Of a stretch of 64,000 nt of DNA, positions 48,001 to 55,922 are shown piece by piece. The stretch lies in contig NZ_CP132976.1 of assembly GCF_030864005.1 (NCBI RefSeq), positions 1,984,001-2,048,000 on the forward strand, in the 5' to 3' direction. This stretch comes from Achromobacter seleniivolatilans. GTDB taxonomy: Bacteria; Pseudomonadota; Gammaproteobacteria; Burkholderiales; Burkholderiaceae_B. Below the pieces are notes generated by a model. The model searched no databases. It was given only the letters and a program-made list of their open reading frames with translations, and had not been told where the DNA came from. How positions within the stretch are numbered: the stretch's first letter is position 1; each line of letters starts with the position of its first letter. Made by a program: the position numbers and the translations under genes.

Positions 48001-51000
48001 TGCCGGTCTGGTTAAGCGAGCCCGTGTAGGTGAAGGACAGGTCCTGCGCGGATTGCAGGGCGCCCAGGCCTTGCAGGGTTTGGATCATGACGGTGAGCCG
48101 TTCGCCCGCCATCACCTTGCCCTGGTTGTTTTTCAGGAGCGCGGCGTCGACGGTCGCGTAGCGCTGGGCGGCGACTTCGCCGCCGGCGTTGTCCAGTTCT
48201 CCGGTGATGATCGTAAGGTCCTGGCCGGCGCTGATGGAGCCGCCCTGGTTGTTGACGCGGTCGGCGACGATGGAGACCAGCTTGCCTAGCACGCCCTTGG
48301 GCGGCGCGGAAGCGGCGGTCAGCGTGGCGCTGTTGTCCAAGCTGGCGGCGTTCAGGGTCAGGGTTTCGTCGGCCTGGATCAGGCCGCCCCGGTTGTCGAC
48401 GGCCCCCGGCGTGGCAAGGGTCAGGTCCCCGCCTGCCAGCGTGCCGCCAGCGTTGCCGACGCGCGACGCTTCGATCTGCACGTCGCCGGCGGCGGCGATC
48501 AGGCCCGAGGTGTTGTCCAGTTCGCCGCTTAGTTTCAGCGTGGCGTCGCCGGCGGACGTGAGTTTGCCTCCCTGGTTGCGCAGGTTGGCGGCGCCGATGT
48601 CGAGGCTGCCGCCGTGCAGGATGGCGTTGCGCGTGGCGATGTCGCCGGGCGAGGCGAGCGCGAGTTTGCCGATGGCGGACAGGTTGCCGCCGGACAGGTC
48701 CATGCCGCCCGCAGCAAGAGTCATGTCCTTGCCGGCCGCGCTGATGCCCGGATGGGTGATGAAGGCTGCGGTCAGTTTGACGCTGCCCGGCAGGCTGAGC
48801 GTGCCGTCTTCGCCGACGCCTGCGATGAAGCGGCCGGTGTTGCCCAGCGCGCCAACGGCGGTGGCGTTGATATCGCCGCCCGCCAACACGGAGCCGGTGT
48901 TGTTGAGGGTCGTGCCCGCCAGCAGGGTGGCCCCGCCTGCGGCCGACAGGATGCCCGCGTTCTGCAGCGCACCGCCTGCCTGGAGGTCGATGGCGTCGGC
49001 GGCCTGGATGCGGCCGCTGGCGGTCGTGGTCAGGTTGCCGTTGGCGTTGATGGCGACATTGCCCGCCTGCGTGGCGGCGACGCCACCCAGCGTGGCGTCG
49101 GTGCCCGCGCGCAAGGTCATGCCTAGTCCGGCGGCGGCCGATCCCAGGGCGTGCAGCGCGCCGCCGGCGGTGGCGGCGAGCGTCCTGCCCGCCTGCTGGT
49201 TCGACGCGGCGCCCAGGACCAGGTTGCCCCGCTGCGTGTCCAGCGTCAGGTCGCCCTGCAAGGCGGCGACTGTGCCGTCTACGCTCATGCCGTCGCCAGC
49301 TTGGAGCGTTTGCGTGATGCCCGCCAGCATGCTGCCTGCGGCGATCAGCGTTCCTTGCGCCGTGCCGGTGAGCGTGCCGGCGGCTTGCGCTAGCCCTGCG
49401 GCGCCCACGGCCACGTTGCGGCCCACCAGCGTCAGGTTCGCGTCGCTGGCCGCAGTGCCGTCCACGCGCGCATCGCGCGCGGCGGACAGCATCATGTCCT
49501 GCACCGAGGCCAGCGCGCCGGCGGCGACGAGGTCGCGCCGAGCTTGCGCCGTGAGCGTACCTGCAGCCTGCACCTGCCCGCCCTGCTTGACGGTCACGTC
49601 GCGTCCGCCCACAAGCAGGTTGCCGGCGGCGGCGGCGCCCAGCGCGGCCGCCGTGCCGCCCAGGCGCGCATCGCCCGTTGCCATCAACGTAAGGCCGCCG
49701 CCCGCGACGATGACGCCGTCGGATTCCAGGTCGCCGCCCGATTGGGCGGTCAGGTTCTGCGCGGCCTGCATGCGGCCGGCTGCGCCGACGCGCAACTGCC
49801 CGCCGGCGTCGGCCGTCAGGCTGCCTGCCAGCGCCGCCACCGTGCCGTCGATGCCAAGGTTGCGCGTTGCGGACAGGCTGGCGGGGGTGCCCGCGGTGAC
49901 GATGCCGGTCACGAACAGGTCCCGGCCCGCCTGGGCCTGCAGGATGCCGTCGGCGCCCTGCGCCATGTCGGCGGTGCCGGCCGTGCCCGCCACGCGCAGG
50001 TCCTGGTCCGCGCTCAGGAACAGCTTGCCGCTGCCTTGCGCCAGCGCACCCTGCCCGATGGTCAGGTCCGTACCTGCTTCGGCGCGCAGGGCGCCGTTGG
50101 CGACCGTCTTACCGTTCAGGTCGGCGCTTGCCCCCGCGGACAGGAGGATGTCGGTTTCACCGGAGAGGGTGCCGTCCGCAAGCAGCTTGCCGCCGGCCTG
50201 CGCGGTCAGTTGCCGTCCCGCCTGCAGCACGCTGGCGCTGCCCAGCGTCATATCGCCGCCGCTGGCGGCCTTGAGCGTGCCGGCGTCGGCCAGCAGCGTG
50301 CCGTCCACGCGCAGGGCATCCCGTGCGCTGACCTGGGCGGATTGGCCCGCGATGAGCATGCCGGCCAGCGATGCGCTGCCTGCGTCGGCCATGACCGAGC
50401 CGTCGGCCTGCGCGCGCGATGCGGAAGATGTCGTCAGCCCCTGACCGGCCTGCAGGCGCAAGTTACCGGTGGCGAGCGTCTGGCCGTCCAGCGACAAGTC
50501 GCGCACGGCCTGCAGCGACAGGTCTTTCAGGGACGTGATCTTGCCGATGCTTTGCAGGTCGCCGCCGGCACTCAGGCCGACGGGGCCGGCTGCGGCCACT
50601 TGCGCCTGCGCGCCCACGGAAAGGTCGCCGCCCGCGGAGATATTCATGCCCCCGGACGCGGCCGAGACGGCGCCATCGATGGCCAGTTTTCCGCCGGCCG
50701 CCATGGCGGTGTCGCCGTTGGCGCGCAGCGCCCCGGCCAGCGCCAGGTCGCCGCCCGTCTTGGCGGCCACGGCGCCTTCGGCGTCCCATTGCGCGGATGC
50801 GTCCACGCGCAGGTCGCGTCCCGCGTCCAGGGCGAGACGGCCCGTGGCAGCGCCCTTGCCGGACAGCGCGGCGTCGCGCCCCGCCATCAGCGACACATCG
50901 CCGCGCGCGCCGACCTGGCCGCCCACGCGCAGGTCCGCGCCGGCGCGTATCGTCGCGGGTCCGCCCGACTGGATCTGGGCGGTTGTGCCCGTGGTCAGGT

Positions 51001-52459
51001 CCGCGCCGGCCTGCGCATGCAGCGCGCCCGCGGCGGTGACCTGCGCGGGCAGCGTCATGTCCCGACCGGCCATCAGGGCGATGCCGCTCCTGGCTGTCAC
51101 CAGCCCGCTGGAATTGACGCCGGCCTGCGCCGCGCTACCGGGTGCGCCCGATCCCGCGCCGCCCGTGCCAGCACCAGCGCCCGCCCCTGTGCCGCCCGAC
51201 GAGGTTCCGCCACCAGCAGAGCCCCCCGTGCCTGTGCCTCCGGAAGCCGGCGGTGTCACGCCAGGAGTGGACGCATTCCCGCCAATCCGCACATTTCGGC
51301 CAGACTCTGCGCGCACGTCTTGGCCGCCCATCAGCAGGGAGCCGCCCAACGTCAGGTCCTGCCCAGCCGCGACGCGTAGCGCACCCTGAGCCTGCACTGC
51401 GCCTTGCGCGGTGACGTTTACGTCGCCTGCGGCATTTACGTCCACCGATCCGCCGGCGCCGACCGCGCCTTTGATCTCAGCGTTGCGTCCCGCCGCTAGC
51501 GCGACGCCGCCCGCGGCCTGCACCGCGCCGTCCACCGCCAGGTCGCGCCCGGCCGCCAAGCGCAAATCGCGCGCCGCCTGCACGGCGGCGCTGGGCGCGA
51601 TGCGCACGTCTCCCGACGCACTGACCTGCAGGTCGCCCGTCAGGGCCACCAGGTTGCCGCCCACGTTGACGCCAACGCCGGCCTCGGTTCCGATCAGCCG
51701 GATGCTATTTGCGTACATGCCGCCCAGTGCGGCGGTGTCCAGCGCCACCTCAGGCGCCGGGCCTTCGCCAGCCCGGGCCGACAAAGCGCCCGTCGCGTAA
51801 TCTACACGTGCGGCACCCGCAGTCACGTTGAGCCGATCGGCCCAAACGCCAGCGTTGATTTCCAGTGACCGGGCGATCAAGTCGACTTGGCTGGCGCCGG
51901 TGCCGTTCAGGCCCTCGCCCTCGACGCGGATCTTGCCCGCAGCCACGTCCAGCGCGATGTTGCCATCGGGACCAACCTGGGGCCGTCCTGTCGTCAAGGT
52001 AGCGCGGTCGGCGTTCAGGAAGCCGCAGCCATTGCAGGTGATGCCCGCCGGGTTGGCGACGATGACGTTGGCCCGGTTACCACCGACTTCCAGAGTCCCC
52101 AAGAGTTGCGACGGGTTCGGTGCAGTGACCTGATTCAGAATGGTGGCAGCGCGCTGATTGCCCAGCATGACGTTGCCGGCCACCTGCCCCGCAAGCTGCG
52201 TCTGGCTGGCACCGCCGCTGTTGTTCAACACCACGCCAGATGGCCCCACGTTGAACTGGGTGTAGCGGTTGTTGGAGACGCCTCCGGCCGAGGGCGGCGC
52301 GATGTTGACGACGGGCACGCCGTTCGTCACGCTCACCGTCGGCTTCTGCCCGGACACACTCTTGTCGACCGAGATTGGCAAGGTCTGCGCCAGCACCGGA
52401 GTCCAGACTTGCGTGAAGACGATGGACCAGACAATCAACGAACTAAGCTTGGACATCAT
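42062..52459 (-). CDS. cdiA: CdiA/FhaB-like giant two-partner-secretion exoprotein with C-terminal toxin
   Basis: 3465 residues. Signal peptide (1-24); TPS secretion domain (about 25-300, with NPAGITCNGCGFLNADRATL); a long beta-helix of roughly 20-residue AG-x-L repeats (about 290-1650), interrupted near 390-450 by a Gly/Ser/Thr linker. A central segment with three Cys pairs (about 1690-1815) is a candidate receptor-binding region. FHA-2 hemagglutinin repeats (about 2100-2950) and an Ala/Gly-rich pre-toxin helical region (about 3015-3130) follow. A variable C-terminal domain (about 3240-3465) starts near GKPCGADC and ends GIPNQRAPRVK. GC falls in the last domain. It should deliver a toxin into neighbouring cells. 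Its cdiB partner gene is broken. Confidence 0.9.
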   Translation of the reverse strand: MMSKLSSLIVWSIVFTQVWTPVLAQTLPISVDKSVSGQKPTVSVTNGVPVVNIAPPSAGGVSNNRYTQFNVGPSGVVLNNSGGASQTQLAGQVAGNVMLGNQRAATILNQVTAPNPSQLLGTLEVGGNRANVIVANPAGITCNGCGFLNADRATLTTGRPQVGPDGNIALDVAAGKIRVEGEGLNGTGASQVDLIARSLEINAGVWADRLNVTAGAARVDYATGALSARAGEGPAPEVALDTAALGGMYANSIRLIGTEAGVGVNVGGNLVALTGDLQVSASGDVRIAPSAAVQAARDLRLAAGRDLAVDGAVQAAGGVALAAGRNAEIKGAVGAGGSVDVNAAGDVNVTAQGAVQAQGALRVAAGQDLTLGGSLLMGGQDVRAESGRNVRIGGNASTPGVTPPASGGTGTGGSAGGGTSSGGTGAGAGAGTGGAGSGAPGSAAQAGVNSSGLVTARSGIALMAGRDMTLPAQVTAAGALHAQAGADLTTGTTAQIQSGGPATIRAGADLRVGGQVGARGDVSLMAGRDAALSGKGAATGRLALDAGRDLRVDASAQWDAEGAVAAKTGGDLALAGALRANGDTAMAAGGKLAIDGAVSAASGGMNISAGGDLSVGAQAQVAAAGPVGLSAGGDLQSIGKITSLKDLSLQAVRDLSLDGQTLATGNLRLQAGQGLTTSSASRAQADGSVMADAGSASLAGMLIAGQSAQVSARDALRVDGTLLADAGTLKAASGGDMTLGSASVLQAGRQLTAQAGGKLLADGTLSGETDILLSAGASADLNGKTVANGALRAEAGTDLTIGQGALAQGSGKLFLSADQDLRVAGTAGTADMAQGADGILQAQAGRDLFVTGIVTAGTPASLSATRNLGIDGTVAALAGSLTADAGGQLRVGAAGRMQAAQNLTAQSGGDLESDGVIVAGGGLTLMATGDARLGGTAAALGAAAAGNLLVGGRDVTVKQGGQVQAAGTLTAQARRDLVAAGALASVQDMMLSAARDARVDGTAASDANLTLVGRNVAVGAAGLAQAAGTLTGTAQGTLIAAGSMLAGITQTLQAGDGMSVDGTVAALQGDLTLDTQRGNLVLGAASNQQAGRTLAATAGGALHALGSAAAGLGMTLRAGTDATLGGVAATQAGNVAINANGNLTTTASGRIQAADAIDLQAGGALQNAGILSAAGGATLLAGTTLNNTGSVLAGGDINATAVGALGNTGRFIAGVGEDGTLSLPGSVKLTAAFITHPGISAAGKDMTLAAGGMDLSGGNLSAIGKLALASPGDIATRNAILHGGSLDIGAANLRNQGGKLTSAGDATLKLSGELDNTSGLIAAAGDVQIEASRVGNAGGTLAGGDLTLATPGAVDNRGGLIQADETLTLNAASLDNSATLTAASAPPKGVLGKLVSIVADRVNNQGGSISAGQDLTIITGELDNAGGEVAAQRYATVDAALLKNNQGKVMAGERLTVMIQTLQGLGALQSAQDLSFTYTGSLNQTGNIAAGRDLSMSVGGAMDNSATVSAGRDLTISAASLNNQTSGELLAGRNNTINVTNGLTNSGLIDGGSTSITAGRVDNFGRIYGNTISIRAGELVNGAGPGGGAVIASRGDLDLGVGSLVNREHALIYAGADLRIGGALDANRKAIGQTVALLNASATIEAAGNAAISAASLQNVNTNFVSQTLPVLTVPKLYVTPAGTTDMYDMETNWFCDQVTPMCGKVPAWLDDDPERRFLRPSDRYPASRYGPPFDYVPNKKGRAGETAPIPITFTPETVACSGGDNGGDCWPVPESFFYSNDAPIWAVFGVAPPSGAMPVWVPPMRDCFGPAECAAEAARRQAYEDAYAAYRTPHIELDQRIREFNADFDSRLVGTFTYYQVDETVTETRTVSSDPAKILSGGSMTLTGTVTNDKSQIAAGGALSVTGPAINNIGAGGQRVVTRAGTATVTQARDRDRKEYSSDYQQTLAAESIELPVGTSGGYVPISLTGGAPGATGASAPGPVLIASIGLPGGSVVRSVSNPATIPDSQLFAVNGRPDAPYVVATDPRFVGNRPTVSSDYLFDLLQQPGAPVGNSGASGTVNAGLGNRPGGLNALIPSGAKFLTPSGQPRRLGDGFYEQKLVADQILATTGQRFLEGFGDNDSQYKQLLANGAQFALDNGITLGAALTEAQQRQLNTDLVWLVEQTVTLPDGTTETVLVPQVYLLVREGDLKGDGTLMAGRDVKLAADGDINNSGTIGSRDATVMTAANIVNQAGGLIQGAVVDLAAREDLANLVSLIKGDNVALSAGRDIALTSTSASENHGATWGSYISGVSRVDAGNLSMQAGRDLTLTAAQVTAKDDVRIQAGRDITLATLEESHGESQVGNKKNRHDLSTSSEIGSTIAADGNVTLIAGQDVNARAADVTAGQQLAVGAGRDINLTAGVQTGSAYGETHYKTSGFMSSKTTHTKTSSDWTLAKGSNFMGDTVALMAGRDLTVQGSNVIGDNDVLLMANRDITIAAATESYKDYQYEKVTKSGLGGGGGFNIGYSKQARTDWMKGESGGYSSSTVGSVGGNVTIDAGRDVGVFASEVLAQDGDISIAGRNVAIVAGVGEARQHEYHEFKQSGITIGVAGGMLGAAQQIHGTLSQAGEAKSSRLAAVKVGQAAYQAVQANRAMDAANGEKATAADKEAASAQIQISLSSNKSVSETKRTQDTAFGSSIMAGGNVSIVALGEKGVAGSGNLSIIGSDVTGKNVLLAATNDLYLLSQAQTSTETSTNKNSGWKVGVGIGVSDSGSGGGINIFASGYAGKGNANGNGTTYQETQVSARDNLTLISGRDTVMIGAQARADSIRADIGRNLTIASQQDTDRYNAKQSQVNAGGSFSFGSMTGSAYIGASIGKTKSNYDSVIEQSGLYAGTGGFDIYVGKHTQLDGAVIASDANAAKNKLSTETFGFTDLENKAAYKSTTVGVNLGMSGAFDVASKGGANGLGPSGLTFGHTSGSDSGTTYAAIAPGTIEVRSDKGTGRDSTAGLSRDTAGANGSIGQIFDKDKVREQLEFQQAFGQLGMQIAGDVLKDLKKDDPDLWGEGKAGAIAMHAAIAGIGAALGGGNVAGAIAGTIAGDLATNLVRDQVELAVAGLSGDMRDQVTKVILNVVASAAGGAVGGVSGAGGAAVADMYNRQLHPDERKWAKENAEGMQKYVAEATGQSISLEEAYQRLLSAGYGIVDERADQAGSANSDEFARQYIAENKSAGLFLASPEERRNYLLNGNVDGTWTPEQQARFGIKTPGENASRKVTVAETYLGKPCGADCVSKFSSINDAILSLEVAKKFYQDDPSSVDLINRQIIQLRDGITDDEIVRGAASYLASIDKEVAYSMLGTPRLVEIFQRFNAKIVGEAVVANDINSIADRILSANRVGSGLKADTSHIAASFLTKEQLALGEIFTIKGGDGVDRILLQTVGGLNGKPGIYEYILDPSSKVTHQRFIENGLINGIPNQRAPRVK
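51108..51290 (-). repeat. Low-complexity Gly/Ser/Thr/Ala linker in CdiA
   Basis: About 60 codons made almost only of Gly, Ser, Thr, Ala and Pro (TPPASGGTGTGGSAGG and similar) interrupt the regular beta-helix repeats close after the secretion domain. Flexible by composition; it may vary in length between strains. Confidence 0.7.
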
Positions 52460-52484
52460 GCATACCTGATGAGCAACATCTGAT

Positions 52485-52981
52485 TTAGAACTCGAACATC
52501 ACGGCCATCGCGAAGACGGTGGACGCAGTTTTGAGAGATTCGGGTTTGTTCAGCGGTCAGCCGGCCGACAAGTCGTAGCTGGCATTGACGTAAGGCAGGG
52601 AGAGCCGGCCGAGATGCGCACTGGCGCGTAGCGCAGCATCGGTGTGCCGCCTGCAAGGGACTGCTCGGGCACGACAACTCGCGCGGTGACCTGTCCGTTA
52701 TCGATCAGCAGGCCGATCAGGTATTCCTGCAACGCGCGCAGGAGGAAGCTAGGAGTTTCGGTGGAACGGCCAATTCCGCGCGTGCTTTCCGCCGTCCGGG
52801 AAGACAGCACATCCGGACCCTCTGCCGCACGGGCGCGCTGCGCGTCGGCTTCCTGTTCCTGGCAGCCGTGTCTTTCGGTCGCGCGCAAGGTACCGTCCGG
52901 CATCACTTGCGCCATCGCCGGCGCGCCAACCTCGGCCGCACAAAACATCGCCCCCAACCGCAACTGCCGGAATTTGCTCAT
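52485..52981 (-). pseudogene. cdiB: Degenerate cdiB (ShlB/FhaC-type outer-membrane transporter)
   Basis: The N-terminal piece (from 52981) has a signal-like start MSKFRQLRLGAMFCAAEVG and a POTRA-like stretch LLIDNGQVTARVVVPEQSLA, typical of TpsB proteins. A second piece in another frame just before the stop reads NKPESLKTASTVFAMAVMFE and F, matching the conserved barrel end of TpsB proteins. Between them about 400 residues are missing (whole genes encode about 550-590). The intact exoprotein begins 26 bases downstream. So the cognate transporter has been deleted internally and cannot form a pore. Confidence 0.75.
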
Positions 52982-53202
52982 ACGACTGGACGCCCACGGA
53001 TACCCGCTGAGGCGTCGTCCCCTGTAGATCTTGTTCGGCCGACGATTTTGCTACAAGAAACTCATTATTTCAATATATATCCGATGTATCAATTTCAATA
53101 TCAGACTATTTAACTGATCTTGTCGGATATACGCATCGCCTTAGCGAGTTTTGTTGATATTTCGCACGACAGAATTACCTGGACCGTAACAAAACGGCAT
53201 AG

Positions 53203-53415
53203 TCAGGACAGCTTTTTAACGATCGCAGCGGCGGCAAGAAGCCGGCGGACATCTGCTTCAAGTTGATTGTGGAGACGGGCCTCGATCTGGCCTACGGCAC
53301 TGGCCAGGTTGGCCACGAATTCGCCGCCACGCACGCCAGCCTCGATGATCGATCCGGCGGCCAGCTGCTACGCCATCTGCACCAAGTCCAGGTTTGACTT
53401 GATGCTGGCGTTCAT
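53203..53415 (-). pseudogene. Short gene remnant with an internal stop
   Basis: From an ATG at 53415 a minus-strand frame reads NASIKSNLDLVQMA, a TAG, then QLAAGSIIEAGVRGGEFVAN and QIEARLHNQLEADVRRLLAA before a TGA. The amphipathic helical character continues across the TAG, suggesting a nonsense-mutated small gene. Family not recognised. Confidence 0.35.
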
Positions 53416-53534
53416 GTGCTTAAACGAGGCGTCGCTTCTGCCCCATGCTGTTAGCGCCTGGATGCAGTTTCAATCCTTTCAGGCGTCGCTGCGAAAAATG
53501 GCGCCTACGGAACGCGCATCCAGACGCCTTGCCA

Positions 53535-54002
53535 TCACTTCTTCTTATTGCAATCAATCACGCTGGCTTCGGTGATGATGTTCTTGCTGTCGGTATACAG
53601 GGTGATGCTGCAGAAGTAATCGATCACGGTTCGGTTTTCCTCATGGCCAGTCTTGCGATAGATCGGTTCACTACTCACCGGCATCATGCCGCCGACGCCA
53701 CCGCCGCCGATTCCCACCATGGTCTGTCTCTGGCCGACGTACTCGACGCCAGTCTGTACGAAAACCTTCTCGTCCGTGGTGTGGGTCTGCACCCGGTTCC
53801 ACGCGTAGAAACCACCGCTGCCATAGGACGACGGCCCCATGCCCTGATCGGGCCTGCCAAACAACTTGAATGCGTTCTGGGCCGGTTGGCCGACAAGCTT
53901 TTGCGCTGCCACTTCGACGTCATTGGGTGCGGTGGCTGGGGTGGTGCAGGCGCTGATGGCCAAAACCGTGATGGCTAAACAACTGAGCTTGAGTGAAGGC
54001 AA
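53535..54002 (-). CDS. Lipoprotein of unknown function
   Basis: 155 residues from a TTG at 54002, chosen because AGGAG precedes it by eight bases; the upstream ATG at 54044 has no ribosome site and would break the signal peptide. Signal and lipobox: LSCLAITVLAISACTT. The mature part has a motif like KLVGQPAQNAFKLFGRPDQG, a Gly-rich GIGGGGVGGMM loop, and an end with two Cys (FCSITLY, VIDCNKKK). Probably anchored in the outer membrane facing the periplasm. No operon partner. Confidence 0.75.
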   Translation of the reverse strand: MPSLKLSCLAITVLAISACTTPATAPNDVEVAAQKLVGQPAQNAFKLFGRPDQGMGPSSYGSGGFYAWNRVQTHTTDEKVFVQTGVEYVGQRQTMVGIGGGGVGGMMPVSSEPIYRKTGHEENRTVIDYFCSITLYTDSKNIITEASVIDCNKKK

Positions 54003-54418
54003 GGTAAAGACTCCTGGGAAAATACATGCTCCGCGGCATGGCATAGCATGACCGAACGGTTTTTCGTTTTCTGCAGTGGCTCACAAGCCATTCACTTTCG
54101 AAATCAAAGTGATTGCGTTGTGGTGAACAAAACCAAGCGTATGTCTGGCGCGGGCAATTGTAGACGAGCACATACGACGCAATACCTCGGTGATTCCAAA
54201 GACGACAAGCTTGCTGAAATGCCCGCTTGGTACGCGCCATCAAGGCAATAAGCTTGCGCAGTACCGAACTTTTTTGTCGATGCGGCAATCGTGCTCGGAC
54301 TTGCGGTCTGCAATAATTCGACCCGCATGGCAGCCGGAAAAAAGCCATGGCCTGCCGGCCGTGCCGGGCTCTCCGGAGTCCGCTCTAGATTCTTATCTGA
54401 TTGATAAAACAACACCAA
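54003..54418. other. Intergenic region without recognised features
   Basis: 416 bases between the divergent lipoprotein and cytochrome c genes. Both strands have open frames but no plausible start, motif or codon bias; no hairpin with a T-tract was seen. Likely holds the two promoters. Confidence 0.5.
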
Positions 54419-54802
54419 ATGACAGTAAGAGCATTAAGCATCGCGTCGCTAGGCGTCATGATGCTCACCCACGCATCACTCCCCTTCGCGCAAAACATCA
54501 ATGGAAAAAATCTCTACACACAGAGATGTGCCGTATGCCATGGAGCCGACATCAAAGGGACTGGTCCACTAGCGAAGAAAAGCAATCCTCCTACCCCTGA
54601 TCTGACGACCGCTGCGTTCAAGAAGCGGCTCAATGACTATCCGGGCGTTATCGTTTCATCGGTAATTCTTCGACCAAATGGAGACTTGATTCCAAGAACT
54701 CTACGAGAAAACGGTGTACGGATTGCGCCGCACGCCTGGACCGTTCAGGATTTTCGCGATCTCAATAAATACATGAGTGATGTGATCGCAAAAAGCCGGT
54801 GA
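54419..54802 (+). CDS. Periplasmic c-type cytochrome
   Basis: 127 residues from the ATG at 54419. A signal peptide (LSIASLGVMMLTHASLPFAQ) is followed by a single heme-attachment site CAVCHG and a cytochrome c fold of class I size. Met residues near the end (KYMSDVIAKSR) could supply the sixth ligand. A stand-alone electron carrier; partner oxidoreductase not seen in the window. Confidence 0.85.
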   Translation: MTVRALSIASLGVMMLTHASLPFAQNINGKNLYTQRCAVCHGADIKGTGPLAKKSNPPTPDLTTAAFKKRLNDYPGVIVSSVILRPNGDLIPRTLRENGVRIAPHAWTVQDFRDLNKYMSDVIAKSR

Positions 54803-54963
54803 TTGTCAGGCAAGACGTTCGTAGGCCGGCCGCTTGAACGCGCAGTCGAGATCAGCTCGTGACCAAAGCCAACTGGCGGCAGCAACGGTCATTCAATATA
54901 TTTCCGTGCCCGCCAGCTTCAGGCTAAAGTTGCTCGACCATTTGGATCAATGAAGGATTGTGT

Positions 54964-55905
54964 ATGTCCGACGCAAGCCCGCTTTTTGATGACAACGCCG
55001 TATACAGAACCTTGCTGGAATCAACCAAGGCGATTCCTTGGAAACTCGATTGGGCCACGATGAAATTCGCCTACATCGGCCCCCAGATTGAGGCGTTGCT
55101 GGGCTGGAGCGCTGAGAGCTGGGTAAGCGTGGAAGACTGGGCCATGCGCATGCATCCCGAGGATCGCGAATATGTGGTGAATTTCTGCGTCACGCAATCG
55201 CAGGCTGGCGTCGACCATGAGGCAGACTACCGGGCACTGACCAAGGACAACGGCTATGTGTGGATTCGCGACGTGGTGCACGTCGTGCGCAATGACAAAG
55301 GCGAACCCGAAGCGCTGATCGGTTTCATGTTCGACATCACCGAACGCAAGAAGACCGAAGAAAAGCTGCTGAACCTGCAAAAAGAGTTGGAAGCCCTGTC
55401 CTTCAAGGATGGCTTGACCAATATTGCCAACCGCCGCCGCTTTGATAGCAGTTTCGAACTGGAGTGGGAGCGTGCGCACAATGAACGCCAACCCCTGTCC
55501 ATATTGTTGTTCGACGTCGATTTTTTCAAGCAATACAACGATTTGTATGGTCACACGCAAGGTGACAAATGCTTGGTGGATATCGCCCAGACGCTGAGTC
55601 TGGCACTGGATGGCCCTCGCGATCTTGTGGCGCGCTACGGCGGCGAAGAGTTTGTTGCGCTGCTGCCTGGAGCCGATTCAGAGATGGCCCAAAAAGTTGC
55701 TGAACGCTGCCAGCGATTACTCCACAAAAAGTCTGTTTTGCATGCACTGTCACCCCATGGCAGGCGCGTCACTGTCAGCATAGGAGCGGGCACGGTGACG
55801 CCTGATGGACGGGCGGACCGTGCTGGCTTCATCAAGGCCGCGGATCAGCAGCTGTATCTGGCCAAGAACAACGGGCGCAACCGCACGGAGCATGTGCAGT
55901 TGTAG
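54964..55905 (+). CDS. PAS-GGDEF diguanylate cyclase
   Basis: 313 residues from the ATG at 54964 (GAAGGA six bases upstream). An N-terminal PAS_3 domain (FAYIGPQIEALLGWSAESW, MHPEDREYVVNF) with its PAC tail (ALIGFMFDITERKKTEEKL) is followed by a GGDEF domain. The active motif is GGEEF (ARYGGEEFVALLPG) with metal Asp in ILLFDVDFFKQYND. No RxxD inhibitory site precedes GGEEF. No membrane helices or signal, so it is a cytoplasmic sensor making cyclic di-GMP in response to an unknown ligand. Confidence 0.92.
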   Translation: MSDASPLFDDNAVYRTLLESTKAIPWKLDWATMKFAYIGPQIEALLGWSAESWVSVEDWAMRMHPEDREYVVNFCVTQSQAGVDHEADYRALTKDNGYVWIRDVVHVVRNDKGEPEALIGFMFDITERKKTEEKLLNLQKELEALSFKDGLTNIANRRRFDSSFELEWERAHNERQPLSILLFDVDFFKQYNDLYGHTQGDKCLVDIAQTLSLALDGPRDLVARYGGEEFVALLPGADSEMAQKVAERCQRLLHKKSVLHALSPHGRRVTVSIGAGTVTPDGRADRAGFIKAADQQLYLAKNNGRNRTEHVQL

Positions 55906-55922
55906 GCCCAAGTTTTTCCGTC

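Noticed and set aside
48189..51389. Very long open frames on the plus strand opposite cdiA
   Set aside because: They result from the GC-rich repeats of the exoprotein; composition is Ala/Pro/Arg-rich without any fold signature.
42900..51700. Regular nucleotide repeats in cdiA that might suggest a CRISPR or satellite array
   Set aside because: Repeat spacing follows the 20-residue beta-helix period, in frame and with variable third codon positions; there are no unique spacers.
54104..54348. Open frames on the minus strand upstream of the lipoprotein gene
   Set aside because: No start site, no motif and composition unlike neighbouring genes.
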